From: Mycobacterium sp. E3198
GTDB lineage: Bacteria > Actinomycetota > Actinomycetes > Mycobacteriales > Mycobacteriaceae
DNA: 56,141 nt
Direction: 5' to 3'
NCBI RefSeq assembly: GCF_001667015.1
Contig: NZ_LZIS01000139.1
Coordinates: forward strand, 1 to 56,141
In this document: positions 26,464 to 35,234 of the stretch, one piece after another
Position numbering within the stretch: the stretch's first letter is position 1
Layout of the letters: the number at the start of each line of letters is the position of its first letter
Program-made: the position numbers and the translations under genes
Notes under the pieces: model-generated
Databases searched by the model: none
Seen by the model: the letters and a program-made list of their open reading frames with translations, nothing else
What the model was told of the DNA's origin: nothing

Positions 26464-27566
26464 CCGAAAACGGTGGGCCCGACCTGCTGTACTCCGACAC
26501 CGAGGAGGCGTTGCGGGACAGCGTCCGTAACCTGTTCGCCGACCGGTGCCCGCCCGAATCGGCGGCCCGCGCCTATAGCGCTGAGCCACCGGACTTTTCG
26601 GGGCTGTGGCGGACGCTGGCCGCGGACCTCGGGGTGGCGGGGCTGCTGGTGCCCGAGGAGCTCGGCGGCGCCGGCGCGTCGGCGCGCGAGGCCGCGGTGG
26701 TGATGGAGGAGATCGGCCGGGCCGTCGCGCCGGTGCCGTTTTTGTCCAGCGCGGTGCTGGCGACCGTCGCCCTGCTGGGCGCCGGCGACACCGAAACGGT
26801 GTCCGCGCTGGCCCGGGGCGAAGCCACCGCGGCGCTGGTGGTGCCGCTGTCCACCGCGCCGGGCGATGCGGTCGCGGGCGTCACCGGCGGCGCCGGGGGC
26901 CTGAGCGGATCGGTCGGCAGCGTCGCGGGCGCCGCACAGGCCGACGTGCTGGTGGTGCCGGTGGCGGGCCCGGACGGGCTCGAGTTGCACGCCGTTGCGC
27001 GCACCGCACCGGGCGTGCAGGTATCGCCGGTGCTGGCCCTGGACATGACGAGACCGCTTGCGGACGTGAACTTTTCGGGGGCGGCGTCATCGCCGGTCGG
27101 GCCGGCGGACCCTGCCGTGGCCGAAGCGCTGCGCACCGCTGCGGCCCTGCTCGCGTCGGAGCAGCTCGGGGTGGCCCAGTGGTGTTTCGACACCACGCTG
27201 GCCTACGTCAAGCAGCGCAAGCAATTCGGGCGCGCGATCGGCTCCTACCAGGCGATCAAGCACCGCCTGGCGGATCTGTGGTTCGAGGTCGGCGCGGCGA
27301 CGGCGGCCGCGCGATACGCCGCCGACACGTGCGCCCGGGGCGATGACGATGCCGCGACGGCCGCGGCCCTCGCCCAGGCGTACTGCAGCGGCATCGCCGT
27401 GCACGCCGCCGAGGAATGCGTGCAACTGCACGGCGGCATCGGGATGACCTGGGAGTATCCGGCGCACCTCTACCTCAAGCGCGCCAAGAGCGACCAGGTG
27501 GCGCTCGGCACCGCCTACCGTCACCGCGCCCGGTTGGCGGAGCTGGTCAACCTGCCTGCGTCGTGA
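26460..27566 (+). CDS. Acyl-CoA dehydrogenase, subunit 2 of an adjacent pair
   Basis: A 368-residue FadE-like protein. The N-terminal helical domain (DTEEALRDSVRNLFADRC), GLLVPEELGGAGAS, and the C-terminal helical part (QWCFDTTLAYVKQRKQFGRAIGSYQAIKHRLADLWFE and ECVQLHGGIGMTWEYPAHLYLKRAK) are typical. The central beta domain is degenerate and the SEPGAGSD-type motif is absent, as expected for the partner subunit of a heteromeric acyl-CoA dehydrogenase. ATG at 26460 gives the ATGA overlap. It converges on the PAS gene, overlapping by 20 bases. Confidence 0.85.
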   Translation: MTENGGPDLLYSDTEEALRDSVRNLFADRCPPESAARAYSAEPPDFSGLWRTLAADLGVAGLLVPEELGGAGASAREAAVVMEEIGRAVAPVPFLSSAVLATVALLGAGDTETVSALARGEATAALVVPLSTAPGDAVAGVTGGAGGLSGSVGSVAGAAQADVLVVPVAGPDGLELHAVARTAPGVQVSPVLALDMTRPLADVNFSGAASSPVGPADPAVAEALRTAAALLASEQLGVAQWCFDTTLAYVKQRKQFGRAIGSYQAIKHRLADLWFEVGAATAAARYAADTCARGDDDAATAAALAQAYCSGIAVHAAEECVQLHGGIGMTWEYPAHLYLKRAKSDQVALGTAYRHRARLAELVNLPAS

Positions 27567-28014
27567 CGCCCGGGTTGTCGTCGTTGAGCCAGAGTTCTTC
27601 GGTGCGGTCGTGGAAGGTGACCAGCGCGACCGTGTCGTCACGGCGTCGCATCGCCGACTTGCTCATGCTCGCCCACACCGAGTGACCCGACTTGTGCCGC
27701 AACTCGACGAGCCGCTTGGCGCCCGTGCCGACCAGCGCGACCCAGCGGTCGTCGGCCGGCAGGCTGTAAAAGATGTGTTCGAACTCCATCTGGAGCAGCT
27801 CCTCGGGGGAATGCCCCACCATGTCGCAGAACGAGTCGTTGGCGAACAGGATGGTGCCCAGGCGGTCGACCGCCAGGGCCGGGGACGGCAGCCGGTCCAA
27901 GACGACCAGGGCCGGCATCCGGTGGAGCTCGTCGATCGGCAGGTGGTTGGGCGGCCTGGGGCTTCGACGCTCGATTCGTCGACCGTTGACGGCTGTGGGA
28001 ATCTTCCCGATCAC
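27547..28014 (-). CDS. Stand-alone PAS-domain protein
   Basis: A protein of about 155 residues consisting essentially of one PAS domain: LPSPALAVDRLGTILFANDSFCDMVGHSPEELLQMEFEHIFYSL, then GAKRLVELRHKSGHSVWASMSKSAMRRRDDTVALVTFHDRTEELW. No kinase, GGDEF or HTH domain follows, so it would act by binding a partner. The start is uncertain: GTG at 28014 is used, but the frame stays open to TTG at 28104, and TAGACT on the minus strand (28128-28133) could be its -10. Ligand unknown. It overlaps the acyl-CoA dehydrogenase end by 20 bases. Confidence 0.65.
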   Translation of the reverse strand: MIGKIPTAVNGRRIERRSPRPPNHLPIDELHRMPALVVLDRLPSPALAVDRLGTILFANDSFCDMVGHSPEELLQMEFEHIFYSLPADDRWVALVGTGAKRLVELRHKSGHSVWASMSKSAMRRRDDTVALVTFHDRTEELWLNDDNPGVTTQAG

Positions 28015-28484
28015 GCCTACCCCCGTCGTCGCCCTGGCCTTTTTGTGGGCATTGCGCCCCGAAGCGGGAAAGTCGCGCTCATGGACTGAACGCGATGACA
28101 GCAAATGGTATGGGAACGGTCGCGAGAAGTCTATAGTGCCCTCACCGTATTAGCTATTTGTCACATGCCAAATTAATTCCAGGCGTCATGCACCGTATCG
28201 ACACAATTTTGCCTAGCGGAGTTTATTAGCTATGGGCCGGACTTATGCGGAGTTGGGCTGGCGTATGGTGCGCATTCAGCAAACTTGAGAACGCGTCGTC
28301 GCTAACTCGGCGAAAGTCTCGGTCACCGGTGAAAACCGCCGACAGCAACCGCGCCGGGCGGGATTCGCTAACTCCGGCCGGCCACGTTCGGCTCACCACG
28401 ATCGGAAGCATTTCGTGCGGCAACGGGCGCCGGGCGGCCGTCGCGGGCTCGCGGCGAGAGCGGCGCTGCTGAAGAGTGAGCGAA
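28015..28484. other. Divergent PAS/glycosyltransferase intergenic region, relatively AT-rich
   Basis: About 470 bases without a recognisable gene, apart from a possible N-terminal extension of the PAS gene to 28104. Between 28130 and 28270 the sequence is visibly richer in A+T than its surroundings. It holds a 10-base direct repeat TATTAGCTAT (28148-28157 and 28224-28233) and a perfect palindrome TCACCGGTGA (28323-28332). These look regulatory. I see no tRNA, small RNA hallmark or mobile-element remnant. Confidence 0.5.
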
Positions 28485-29723
28485 ATGCGTGTGTTGCTCT
28501 CGACATACGACTCGCGCGGCGGCGTCGAGCCGCTGGTCGGACTGGCCACGCAGTTACGGGCGCTCGGCGCGGAGGTGCGCATCTGCGCGCCGCCGGACGA
28601 GGAGTTCGCCGAGCGGGTGGCCGGCCTCGGCGTGCCGCTGGTGCCGTTCGGCGAGTCGGTGCGCGCGATGGTGACCGGGACGACGCCGCCGACGGAGGCC
28701 GATCTGCGGCGGCACATCGACGGTCTGATCGCCGCGCAGTTCGACACGGTCGCCGCGGCGGCGCGGGGGTGTGACGCGCTGGTGGCGGCGGGCCTGCTGC
28801 CGGCCGCGGCCGGCGCGCGCTCGGCGGCCGACAAGCTGGGCATCCGCTACGTGTACGCGAGCTATCACCCGACGGACCTGCCCTCAGCGCACCACCCGCC
28901 ACCGTCGTTCTGGCGCGCCCCGCCGGCGGCGGGCACGGGCGACAACCGGATGCTGTGGGACCTCGACGCCCGGAACGCGAACGCGCACTTCGGCGCGACG
29001 CTCAACAGGCACCGCGCCGCGATCGGCCTGCCACCCGTCGACAACGTCCGCGATTACGCCTTCACCGAGCGCCCCTGGCTCGCGGCCGACCCGACCCTGG
29101 GCCCCTGGCCGCAGCCGGCGGACCTCGACGTGGTCCAGACCGGCGCGTGGCTGCTGCGCGACACCCGCCCGCTCCCCGCCCCGTTGGCGGAGTTCCTGGA
29201 CGCCGGCGCGCCGCCGGTGTACGTGGGCTTCGGCAGCATGCCCGTGCCGGCACTGGAGGGCATCGCCCGGGCGGCCATCGAGGCGATCCGGGCGCAGGGC
29301 CGCCGCGCGCTGCTCGCCCGGGGCTGGGCCGGCCTGGCGCCGCTCGACGACGCGGACGACTGCCTTGCCGTGGGCGAGGTCAACCAGCAGGCGCTGTTCG
29401 CCCGGGTCGCCGCCGTCGTGCACCACGGCGGCGCGGGCACGACGACGACGGCCGCCCTGGCCGGTGCGCCCCAGGTGGTGGTGCCGCAGGGGGCCGACCA
29501 GCTGTACTGGGCGCGCCGGGTGGCCGAGCTGGGCATTGGCGCCGGGCTGGTGGCGCCGCCGACGGCGGCGGCCCTGTCCGCGGCGCTGGCGTCCGCCCTC
29601 GCACCCCGGACCGGCGCGCGGGCCCGGGCCGTGGCCGCTGACATCCGCACCGACGGTGCGGCCGTGGCCGCGATGCGGCTGCTCGAGGAGGTTGGCGCCG
29701 CGGGTGCCGGCGTGGCGCTATAG
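28485..29723 (+). CDS. GT1-family glycosyltransferase (UGT-like)
   Basis: A 412-residue GT-B glycosyltransferase of the type that modifies lipids or natural products with nucleotide sugars; mycobacterial glycopeptidolipid and phenolic glycolipid transferases are relatives. The N-terminus MRVLLSTYDSRGGVEPLVGLATQL is the acceptor-domain first strand and loop (a Gly-rich variant of GSRGDVxP). The C-terminal signature VVHHGGAGTTTTAALAGAPQVVVPQGADQLYWARRV is the donor-binding region. ATG at 28485 with GAAGAG 8 bases upstream is preferred over GTG at 28476. It converges on the dienelactone hydrolase with a 6-base overlap. Confidence 0.88.
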   Translation: MRVLLSTYDSRGGVEPLVGLATQLRALGAEVRICAPPDEEFAERVAGLGVPLVPFGESVRAMVTGTTPPTEADLRRHIDGLIAAQFDTVAAAARGCDALVAAGLLPAAAGARSAADKLGIRYVYASYHPTDLPSAHHPPPSFWRAPPAAGTGDNRMLWDLDARNANAHFGATLNRHRAAIGLPPVDNVRDYAFTERPWLAADPTLGPWPQPADLDVVQTGAWLLRDTRPLPAPLAEFLDAGAPPVYVGFGSMPVPALEGIARAAIEAIRAQGRRALLARGWAGLAPLDDADDCLAVGEVNQQALFARVAAVVHHGGAGTTTTAALAGAPQVVVPQGADQLYWARRVAELGIGAGLVAPPTAAALSAALASALAPRTGARARAVAADIRTDGAAVAAMRLLEEVGAAGAGVAL

Positions 29724-30452
29724 CGCCGAGCCGAACACCTCCGTCATCGCCGCCCAGTGGCGCTCGTCGGCGGCGGGGTCATAGGGCGGGTTGTCCGGGA
29801 CGGCGAACCCGTGGCCTGCCGAATACCACTCGATGGTGTGGGCGACCCCGGCCGCCGTCAGCGCCTTGTCGAGCTGTTCGGCGTGATCGGCGGTGAAGGA
29901 CGCGTCGTTTTCGGCGCCACCCACGTACACGGTCGCGGTCATCCGGTCGGCCAGCAGGTGCGGGCTGTCCGCCCCGTCGCTCACCAGGCCGCCGCCGTGG
30001 AACGACGCGGCGGCGGCGACGCGGTCGCCGAGGCGGCCGGCCCCCACCACCGAGGTCCGGCCGCCCATGCAGTAGCCGCACACGCCGAACCGCTGCCCGG
30101 ACACCTCGGGGCGCGCGGCCAGGTAATCGAAGAAGGCGCCGGCGTCGCCGGCCATCTTGTCCGGCGTGATGCCGCCGATCATGGAGAACAGGCGCCCGCG
30201 TTCCTTGGGGTCGCTGAACACGGTGGCCATGTCGAACGGGGCCCAGTCGCCGCTGCGGTAGTAGACGTCGGGAAGCAGCACCGCGTAACCGAATCCGGCC
30301 AACTTGGCAGCCATCTGGTCGAAGGTGTCGCGCACGCCGCCGGCATCGCAATACATCACGACGCCGGGCCAGGGACCCTGGCCATCGGGGGTGAACAGGC
30401 CGACGGGGCAGGAGCCGTCGGGGGTGGTGACGCTGTCGGTGATCTTCGGCAT
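29718..30452 (-). CDS. Dienelactone hydrolase-family protein (Rv2765-like)
   Basis: A 244-residue alpha/beta hydrolase. The nucleophile elbow GYCMGG places Cys128 as nucleophile, the hallmark of dienelactone hydrolases; VGGAENDAS and SAGHGF carry the likely Asp and His of the triad. It is the positional homologue of Rv2765 beside thyA. Substrate unknown. It is divergent from thyA with 42 bases between start codons. The minus-strand GGGAG is very near the ATG and no clear -10 is visible. Confidence 0.87.
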   Translation of the reverse strand: MPKITDSVTTPDGSCPVGLFTPDGQGPWPGVVMYCDAGGVRDTFDQMAAKLAGFGYAVLLPDVYYRSGDWAPFDMATVFSDPKERGRLFSMIGGITPDKMAGDAGAFFDYLAARPEVSGQRFGVCGYCMGGRTSVVGAGRLGDRVAAAASFHGGGLVSDGADSPHLLADRMTATVYVGGAENDASFTADHAEQLDKALTAAGVAHTIEWYSAGHGFAVPDNPPYDPAADERHWAAMTEVFGSAL

Positions 30453-30482
30453 GGCTCCCGTTCTACTCCCCAGCCGCCGAGG

Positions 30483-30495
30483 TAAATTGACCGCG
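30483..30495 (+). promoter_or_regulatory. Leaderless thyA promoter
   Basis: TAAATT at 30483-30488 is followed after six bases by the thyA GTG (30495). There is no Shine-Dalgarno in the gap, so transcription and translation probably start at the same base. Confidence 0.6.
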
Positions 30496-31295
30496 TGCCG
30501 ATCCCGACCCCCTACGAGGACCTGCTGCGCCTGGTGCTCGAGCGGGGCGCGACGAAAGCCGACCGCACCGGCACCGGAACCCGCAGCCTGTTCGGCCAGC
30601 AGCTGCGCTACGACCTATCGGCCGGATTCCCCTTGCTGACCACCAAGAAGGTGCATCTGAAGTCGGTGGTCTACGAGTTGCTCTGGTTTTTGCGCGGCGA
30701 CTCCAACGTCGCGTGGCTGCACGAGCACGGCGTCACCATCTGGGACGAATGGGCAAGCGACACCGGCGATCTCGGGCCGATCTACGGCGTGCAGTGGCGG
30801 TCCTGGCCGACCCCGTCCGGCGAGCACGTCGACCAGATCAGCGCCGCGCTGGACCTGCTGCGCACGGACCCGAACTCGCGCCGCATCATCGTGTCGGCGT
30901 GGAACGTCGGCGACATCCCGCAGATGGCGCTGCCGCCGTGCCACGCGTTCTTCCAGTTCTACGTGGCCGACGGCCGGCTGAGCTGCCAGCTCTACCAGCG
31001 CAGCGCGGACCTGTTCCTCGGCGTGCCGTTCAACATCGCCAGCTACGCGCTGCTCACCCACATGATGGCCGCCCAGGCCGGACTGTCGGTCGGCGAGTTC
31101 GTCTGGACGGGCGGTGACTGTCACATCTACGACAACCACGTCGAACAGGTCCGGACCCAACTCGGCCGCAAGCCGCGACCCTACCCGGAACTCGTTCTCG
31201 CGCATCGGGATTCGATCTTCGACTACACCTACGAGGATGTGGTCGTGAACAACTACGACCCGCACCCGGCGATCAAAGCCCCCGTCGCCGTATGA
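30495..31295 (+). CDS. thyA: Thymidylate synthase (ThyA type)
   Basis: Methylates dUMP to dTMP using methylene-tetrahydrofolate, which it oxidises to dihydrofolate. 266 residues; nucleophile Cys149 in [14 protein letters not shown], the RxxxGTGT phosphate loop ([11 protein letters not shown]), [10 protein letters not shown] and the [18 protein letters not shown] dUMP-binding segment are present. dfrA follows 7 bases later to recycle dihydrofolate. The genome also encodes the alternative enzyme ThyX (36303), as is usual in mycobacteria. Confidence 0.98.
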   Translation: MPIPTPYEDLLRLVLERGATKADRTGTGTRSLFGQQLRYDLSAGFPLLTTKKVHLKSVVYELLWFLRGDSNVAWLHEHGVTIWDEWASDTGDLGPIYGVQWRSWPTPSGEHVDQISAALDLLRTDPNSRRIIVSAWNVGDIPQMALPPCHAFFQFYVADGRLSCQLYQRSADLFLGVPFNIASYALLTHMMAAQAGLSVGEFVWTGGDCHIYDNHVEQVRTQLGRKPRPYPELVLAHRDSIFDYTYEDVVVNNYDPHPAIKAPVAV

Positions 31296-31302
31296 GCCGT
31301 AT

Positions 31303-31800
31303 ATGACGTCTGTGGGTCTGGTGTGGGCTCAGTCGACGTCCGGCGTCATCGGGCGCGGCGGCGACATCCCCTGGCGGGTGCCCGAAGACCTGGCCCGTTT
31401 CAAGCAGGTGACCATGGGGCACACGGTCGTGATGGGCCGGCGCACCTGGGAATCGCTGCCGGCCCGGGTCCGGCCGCTGCCGGGCCGCCGAAACGTTGTC
31501 ATGACCCGGCAGGCCGACTACCGCGCCGACGGGGCGGAGGTCGTCGGTTCGCTCGTGGCGGCTTCGGCAATTTTCGAGACGGAGGCGCAGACGTGGGTGA
31601 TCGGCGGCGCGGAGATCTACGTGCTGGCGCTGCCGCTGGCCAGCCGCTGCGAGGTCACCGAGGTCGAGATCGACCTGGTGCGCGACGATGAGGACGCGCT
31701 GGCCCCGGCGCTCGACGAGGCGTGGCTGGGCGAGACGGGGGAGTGGCAGGTCAGCCGCACGGGGCTGCGCTACCGCTTTCACAGCTACCGTCGGGCGTGA
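31303..31800 (+). CDS. dfrA: Dihydrofolate reductase
   Basis: NADPH-dependent reduction of dihydrofolate to tetrahydrofolate, needed after ThyA catalysis; target of trimethoprim-type antifolates. 165 residues, slightly longer than the M. tuberculosis enzyme. [31 protein letters not shown] contains the active-site acidic residue and the M20-like loop; [23 protein letters not shown] and WVIGGAEIY (NADPH GG) follow. It lies 7 bases behind thyA in one operon. Confidence 0.97.
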   Translation: MTSVGLVWAQSTSGVIGRGGDIPWRVPEDLARFKQVTMGHTVVMGRRTWESLPARVRPLPGRRNVVMTRQADYRADGAEVVGSLVAASAIFETEAQTWVIGGAEIYVLALPLASRCEVTEVEIDLVRDDEDALAPALDEAWLGETGEWQVSRTGLRYRFHSYRRA

Positions 31801-31893
31801 GCTGACCGCCACCGCGCGGGCGTGACATACTCGGACGCGGGGTCGGTCTCGCCGGGGTTTTTGACCAGACGTTGCCATGGAGGGGAATTGGCA

Positions 31894-32595
31894 GTGATAA
31901 CCGAACCCGCAAAGACGTTTACGCGCATGTTCAGGGGCTACGACCCCGGCGCCGTGGATGCGCACATCGAGATGTTGGCCACCAAGCAGCAGTTGCTGCG
32001 CGACGACGTCGAGAGCCTCCGGGCGCGGCTGAGGGAATCCGGTGAGGAGGCCGCCGCCCTGCGCAAGGAGATCGCCGTTCTCACCGAGACGTCGACCTCG
32101 CCCCACGCGGTGCAGCAGCGGATGGCCAAGATGCTGCGGCGCACGGTCGACGAGGCCGCCGAGATGCAGGCCGAGGCGCGGGCCGAGGCGGAGGCGCTGA
32201 TCGCGGCGGCCGAGGCCGAGGCGCAGGCCGCCCACCGACGGCGCGACGAGGTGTTGGCCGACATGGCCGAGCAGCAAAAGGCCATGGAAGCCGAATATGC
32301 GGAGGCCAAGGAGAAGCTCGAGGCCGAACTGGCCAGCATGCGCGCCGACGCCCAGAGGGCGCGTGAGCAGCTCCTCGGCGACGCGAAGCAGGAGGCCGAT
32401 CACTATCGCGACAAGGCCCTGCGCGCGGTGGACGAGGCGAGCAAGCAACGAATCAAGATTCTCGAGGAATTGATGGCCGTGTACCGCGACCTGGAACCGG
32501 TCCCGGCCGCCCTCGAGTCGGCATACGAAGAACGAAAAAATCCACCGGAGCTGGGCTCGCTGGTGTCGGCGGACGGGAAAGTCGGCGCGGGCTGA
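31894..32595 (+). CDS. DivIVA-like coiled-coil protein
   Basis: A 233-residue protein with a DivIVA-type N-terminus (KTFTRMFRGYDPGAVDAHIEMLATKQQLLRDDVESLRARL) and then a long Ala/Glu-rich coiled coil (about 45-205) ending in a short tail. DivIVA proteins mark curved membrane and organise polar growth or division; this one is distinct from Wag31. GTG at 31894 has GGAGGGG (31879-31885) 8 bases upstream; TTG at 31888 and the start at 31822 are less likely. It follows dfrA without a clear functional link. Confidence 0.75.
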   Translation: MITEPAKTFTRMFRGYDPGAVDAHIEMLATKQQLLRDDVESLRARLRESGEEAAALRKEIAVLTETSTSPHAVQQRMAKMLRRTVDEAAEMQAEARAEAEALIAAAEAEAQAAHRRRDEVLADMAEQQKAMEAEYAEAKEKLEAELASMRADAQRAREQLLGDAKQEADHYRDKALRAVDEASKQRIKILEELMAVYRDLEPVPAALESAYEERKNPPELGSLVSADGKVGAG

Positions 32596-32634
32596 GCCCG
32601 GTCGCGCCGCCGCCGAGGTCGGGCGAAAAGCCGG

Positions 32635-32647
32635 TATTCTCGGCGCG
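32635..32647 (+). promoter_or_regulatory. Leaderless promoter of the YcaQ/AlkX-like gene
   Basis: TATTCT at 32635-32640 lies six bases before the GTG at 32647. No Shine-Dalgarno is visible. Confidence 0.55.
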
Positions 32648-33861
32648 TGTCGCCCCGCACCTCCAGGCTGACCGCCGCGCAGGCCCGCCGTATTGCCGTT
32701 GCGGCCCAAGGATTTAGCGAGCCCCGCCCCGCCGGCCCGATCACCCGCGCGCATCTCAAGCGGCTCATCTCGAGAATCCAAGTGCTGCAGCTGGATTCGG
32801 TTTCGGTGGCGGTTCGTGCCCACTACGCGCCGGTGTTCAGCCGGCTCGGCCCCTACGACCGCGACGTGTTGGACCGCGCGGCGTGGGGGCCGCGCTCGGC
32901 GCGGCTGCTGGCCGAATATTGGGCGCATGAGGCCGCGCTGATGGCCGTCGACGACTGGCCGCTGCTGCGCTGGCGGATGCGCCAGTACGCCCACGGCCGC
33001 TGGGGCACGCACATCGTCAAGGCCAACCCCCGCCTCGCCGAGCGGATCGTCGCCGCGGTCGCGGAGCTCGGGCCCAGCACCGCCGGGCAGATCGAGGAGC
33101 ACCTGGCCGCCGAGCCGAAGCGCAAGAAGGGAACGTGGTGGACCCGCAGCGACACCAAGTGGGTCGCCGAGGCGCTGTTCGCCTCCGGCGTGCTCACCAC
33201 GGCCACCCGGGTGGGCTTCGCGCGCCACTACGACCTGGTGGAGCGGGTGCTGCCGGCGAGCGTGCTGGCCCGCGAGGTCGACGACGAGGAGGCCGTCCGC
33301 GAGCTCACCCTGCGGGCCGCCACCGCGCTGGGCGTGGGGACCGAGGCCGACATCCGCGACTACTTCCGGCTGTCGGCGCAGCAGGTCAAGCCGGCGATCG
33401 CCGAGCTGGCGTCCGCCGGTGCGATCGAGCGGGTCGACGTCGACGGCTGGTCCGCGCCGGCGTACCTGCGGGCGGGCCGGACGGTGCCGCGCGTCGACCG
33501 CGGCACCGCGCTGTTGTGCCCGTTCGACCCGTTGATCTTCTTCCGGCCCCGGGTCGAGCGGCTGTTCGGTTTCCACTACCGCATCGAGATCTACACGCCG
33601 GCCGCCAAGCGCCGGTACGGCTACTACGTGTGGCCGCTGCTGATGGACGGGCGGCTGGTGGCGCGCGTCGACCTCAAGGCCGACCGGCCCGGCGACGCGC
33701 TGCGCGTGCTGGGAGCGTTCGGCGAGGCTGACATCGCGCGGCCGCGCGTGGTCGACGCGCTGGCCGGCGAACTGCGGTCGATGGCGTCGTGGCTGGGCCT
33801 GGGCGGGTTCAGCGTCTCCACCCGGGGCAATCTGGCCGCCGAGCTGCGGGCGGCGAGCTGA
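32647..33861 (+). CDS. YcaQ/AlkX-type winged-helix DNA glycosylase (HTH_42 family)
   Basis: A 404-residue protein of the winged-helix family that includes E. coli YcaQ and Streptomyces AZL-type enzymes, which unhook interstrand crosslinks and excise bulky alkylated bases. The family's catalytic Q-x-D motif is visible as Gln48-Leu-Asp50 in IQVLQLDSVSVAVRAHYAPVFSRLG. Further features are EYWAHEAALM, the winged-helix repeats, and a C-terminal beta region (LLCPFDPLIFFRPRVERLFGFHYRIEIYTPAAKRRYGYYVWPLLMDG). It overlaps hsdM by one base (TGATG). Activity here is inferred from the family. Confidence 0.8.
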   Translation: MSPRTSRLTAAQARRIAVAAQGFSEPRPAGPITRAHLKRLISRIQVLQLDSVSVAVRAHYAPVFSRLGPYDRDVLDRAAWGPRSARLLAEYWAHEAALMAVDDWPLLRWRMRQYAHGRWGTHIVKANPRLAERIVAAVAELGPSTAGQIEEHLAAEPKRKKGTWWTRSDTKWVAEALFASGVLTTATRVGFARHYDLVERVLPASVLAREVDDEEAVRELTLRAATALGVGTEADIRDYFRLSAQQVKPAIAELASAGAIERVDVDGWSAPAYLRAGRTVPRVDRGTALLCPFDPLIFFRPRVERLFGFHYRIEIYTPAAKRRYGYYVWPLLMDGRLVARVDLKADRPGDALRVLGAFGEADIARPRVVDALAGELRSMASWLGLGGFSVSTRGNLAAELRAAS

Positions 33862-35234
33862 TGCGGGCCACGGACAAGGAGCTCAAGGACACGCTCTGGA
33901 AGGCGGCCAACAAGCTGCGCGGCTCGCTGTCGGCGGGCCAGTACAAGGACGTCGTCCTCGGGCTGGTGTTCCTCAAGCATGCCTACGACTCGCGCTGGAA
34001 GTCGTTGGCGCACAACGCCGAATCGCCGGACCTCGGCCGGCTGGTCGACGACGCGATGGCGGCCGCCGCGCTGCCGAGGCTGTACGAGAACCTCGATCCG
34101 CGCCGCCTCGGCGAGCTGGTGGCCCTGCTCGACGGCGCGCACTTCGACCGCGGCGGGCGCCCGCGGGACCTGATGGGCGAGGTGTACGAGTATTTCCTGG
34201 GCCACTTCGCCCGGGCCGAGGGCCGGCGCGGCGGCGAGTTCTTCACCCCGCCCAGCGTGGTGCGGGTGCTCGTCGAGGTCCTCGAACCGTCGAGCGGGCG
34301 GGTGTACGACCCGTGCTGCGGGTCGGGGGGAATGTTCGTGCAGACCGAGAAGTTCATCGCCGCGCGCGACGGCGATCGCGCGAAAGTCACGATCTACGGG
34401 CAGGAAAGCGTCGAGCAGACCTGGCGGATGGCGAAGATGAACCTCGCCGTCCACGGCATCGACCACTCCGGGCTCGGCGCGCGGTGGGCCGACACGTTCG
34501 TCGACGATCTGCACGCCGGCGTGCAGATGGACTATGTGCTGGCCAATCCGCCCTTCAACATCAAGGATTGGGCCCGCGACGAAACGGACCCGCGCTGGCG
34601 CTTCGGCGTTCCGCCCGCCACCAACGCCAACTACGCCTGGATACAACACATCCTGTCCAAGCTGGCGCCGGGCGGCCAGGCCGGTGTGGTGATGGCCAAC
34701 GGCTCGATGTCGTCGAACACGCTGGGGGAAGCCGACATTCGAGCCGGGATCGTCGAGGCGGACCTGGTGTCGTGCATGGTGACGCTGCCCGGGCAGTTGT
34801 TCCGCAGCACCGGCATCCCGGTGTGCGTGTGGTTCTTCGCCCGGGACAAGGCCGCGCGGGCCGGCGAGGTGCTGTTCATCGACGCCCGCGGGCTGGGCTA
34901 CCTGGCGGATCGGGCGGAGCGTGCGCTGTCCGACGACGACGTCGCTCGCATCGTCGAGGCCTTCCACGCGTGGTCCGGATCGCCGTCGGCCGCCGCCAAA
35001 GGCCTGACGTACCAGGATGTTCCGGGCTTCTGCAGCTCGGCGTCGCTGGATGACATCAGGGCCGCCGGCTACGCCCTGACGCCCGGACGCTACGTCGGGC
35101 CGCCCGCCGCCGTCGGCGACGGGGAGCCCGTCGACGAGAAGATCGCCCGGTTGACCGGCGACCTGATGGCGGCGCTGGACGAATCCGCGCGACTGGACGC
35201 CCTGGTGCGCGAGCAGGTGGAGCGCCTGCGGTGA
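33861..35234 (+). CDS. hsdM: Type I restriction-modification methyltransferase subunit
   Basis: The N6-adenine methyltransferase subunit of a type I system; it works as M2S with HsdS. 457 residues. The SAM motif DPCCGSGGMFVQ, the catalytic NPPFNIKDW and GGEFFTPPSVVRVLVEVLEP are intact. The N-terminal helical domain (KELKDTLWKAANKLRGSLSAGQYKDVVLGLVFLKHAYDSRWK) jumps directly to RWKSLAHN; from memory the M. tuberculosis HsdM (540 residues) has several dozen more residues here, so this looks like an internal shortening. No hsdR is in the window, so it may be an orphan methyltransferase. It overlaps hsdS by 4 bases. Confidence 0.9.
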   Translation: MRATDKELKDTLWKAANKLRGSLSAGQYKDVVLGLVFLKHAYDSRWKSLAHNAESPDLGRLVDDAMAAAALPRLYENLDPRRLGELVALLDGAHFDRGGRPRDLMGEVYEYFLGHFARAEGRRGGEFFTPPSVVRVLVEVLEPSSGRVYDPCCGSGGMFVQTEKFIAARDGDRAKVTIYGQESVEQTWRMAKMNLAVHGIDHSGLGARWADTFVDDLHAGVQMDYVLANPPFNIKDWARDETDPRWRFGVPPATNANYAWIQHILSKLAPGGQAGVVMANGSMSSNTLGEADIRAGIVEADLVSCMVTLPGQLFRSTGIPVCVWFFARDKAARAGEVLFIDARGLGYLADRAERALSDDDVARIVEAFHAWSGSPSAAAKGLTYQDVPGFCSSASLDDIRAAGYALTPGRYVGPPAAVGDGEPVDEKIARLTGDLMAALDESARLDALVREQVERLR

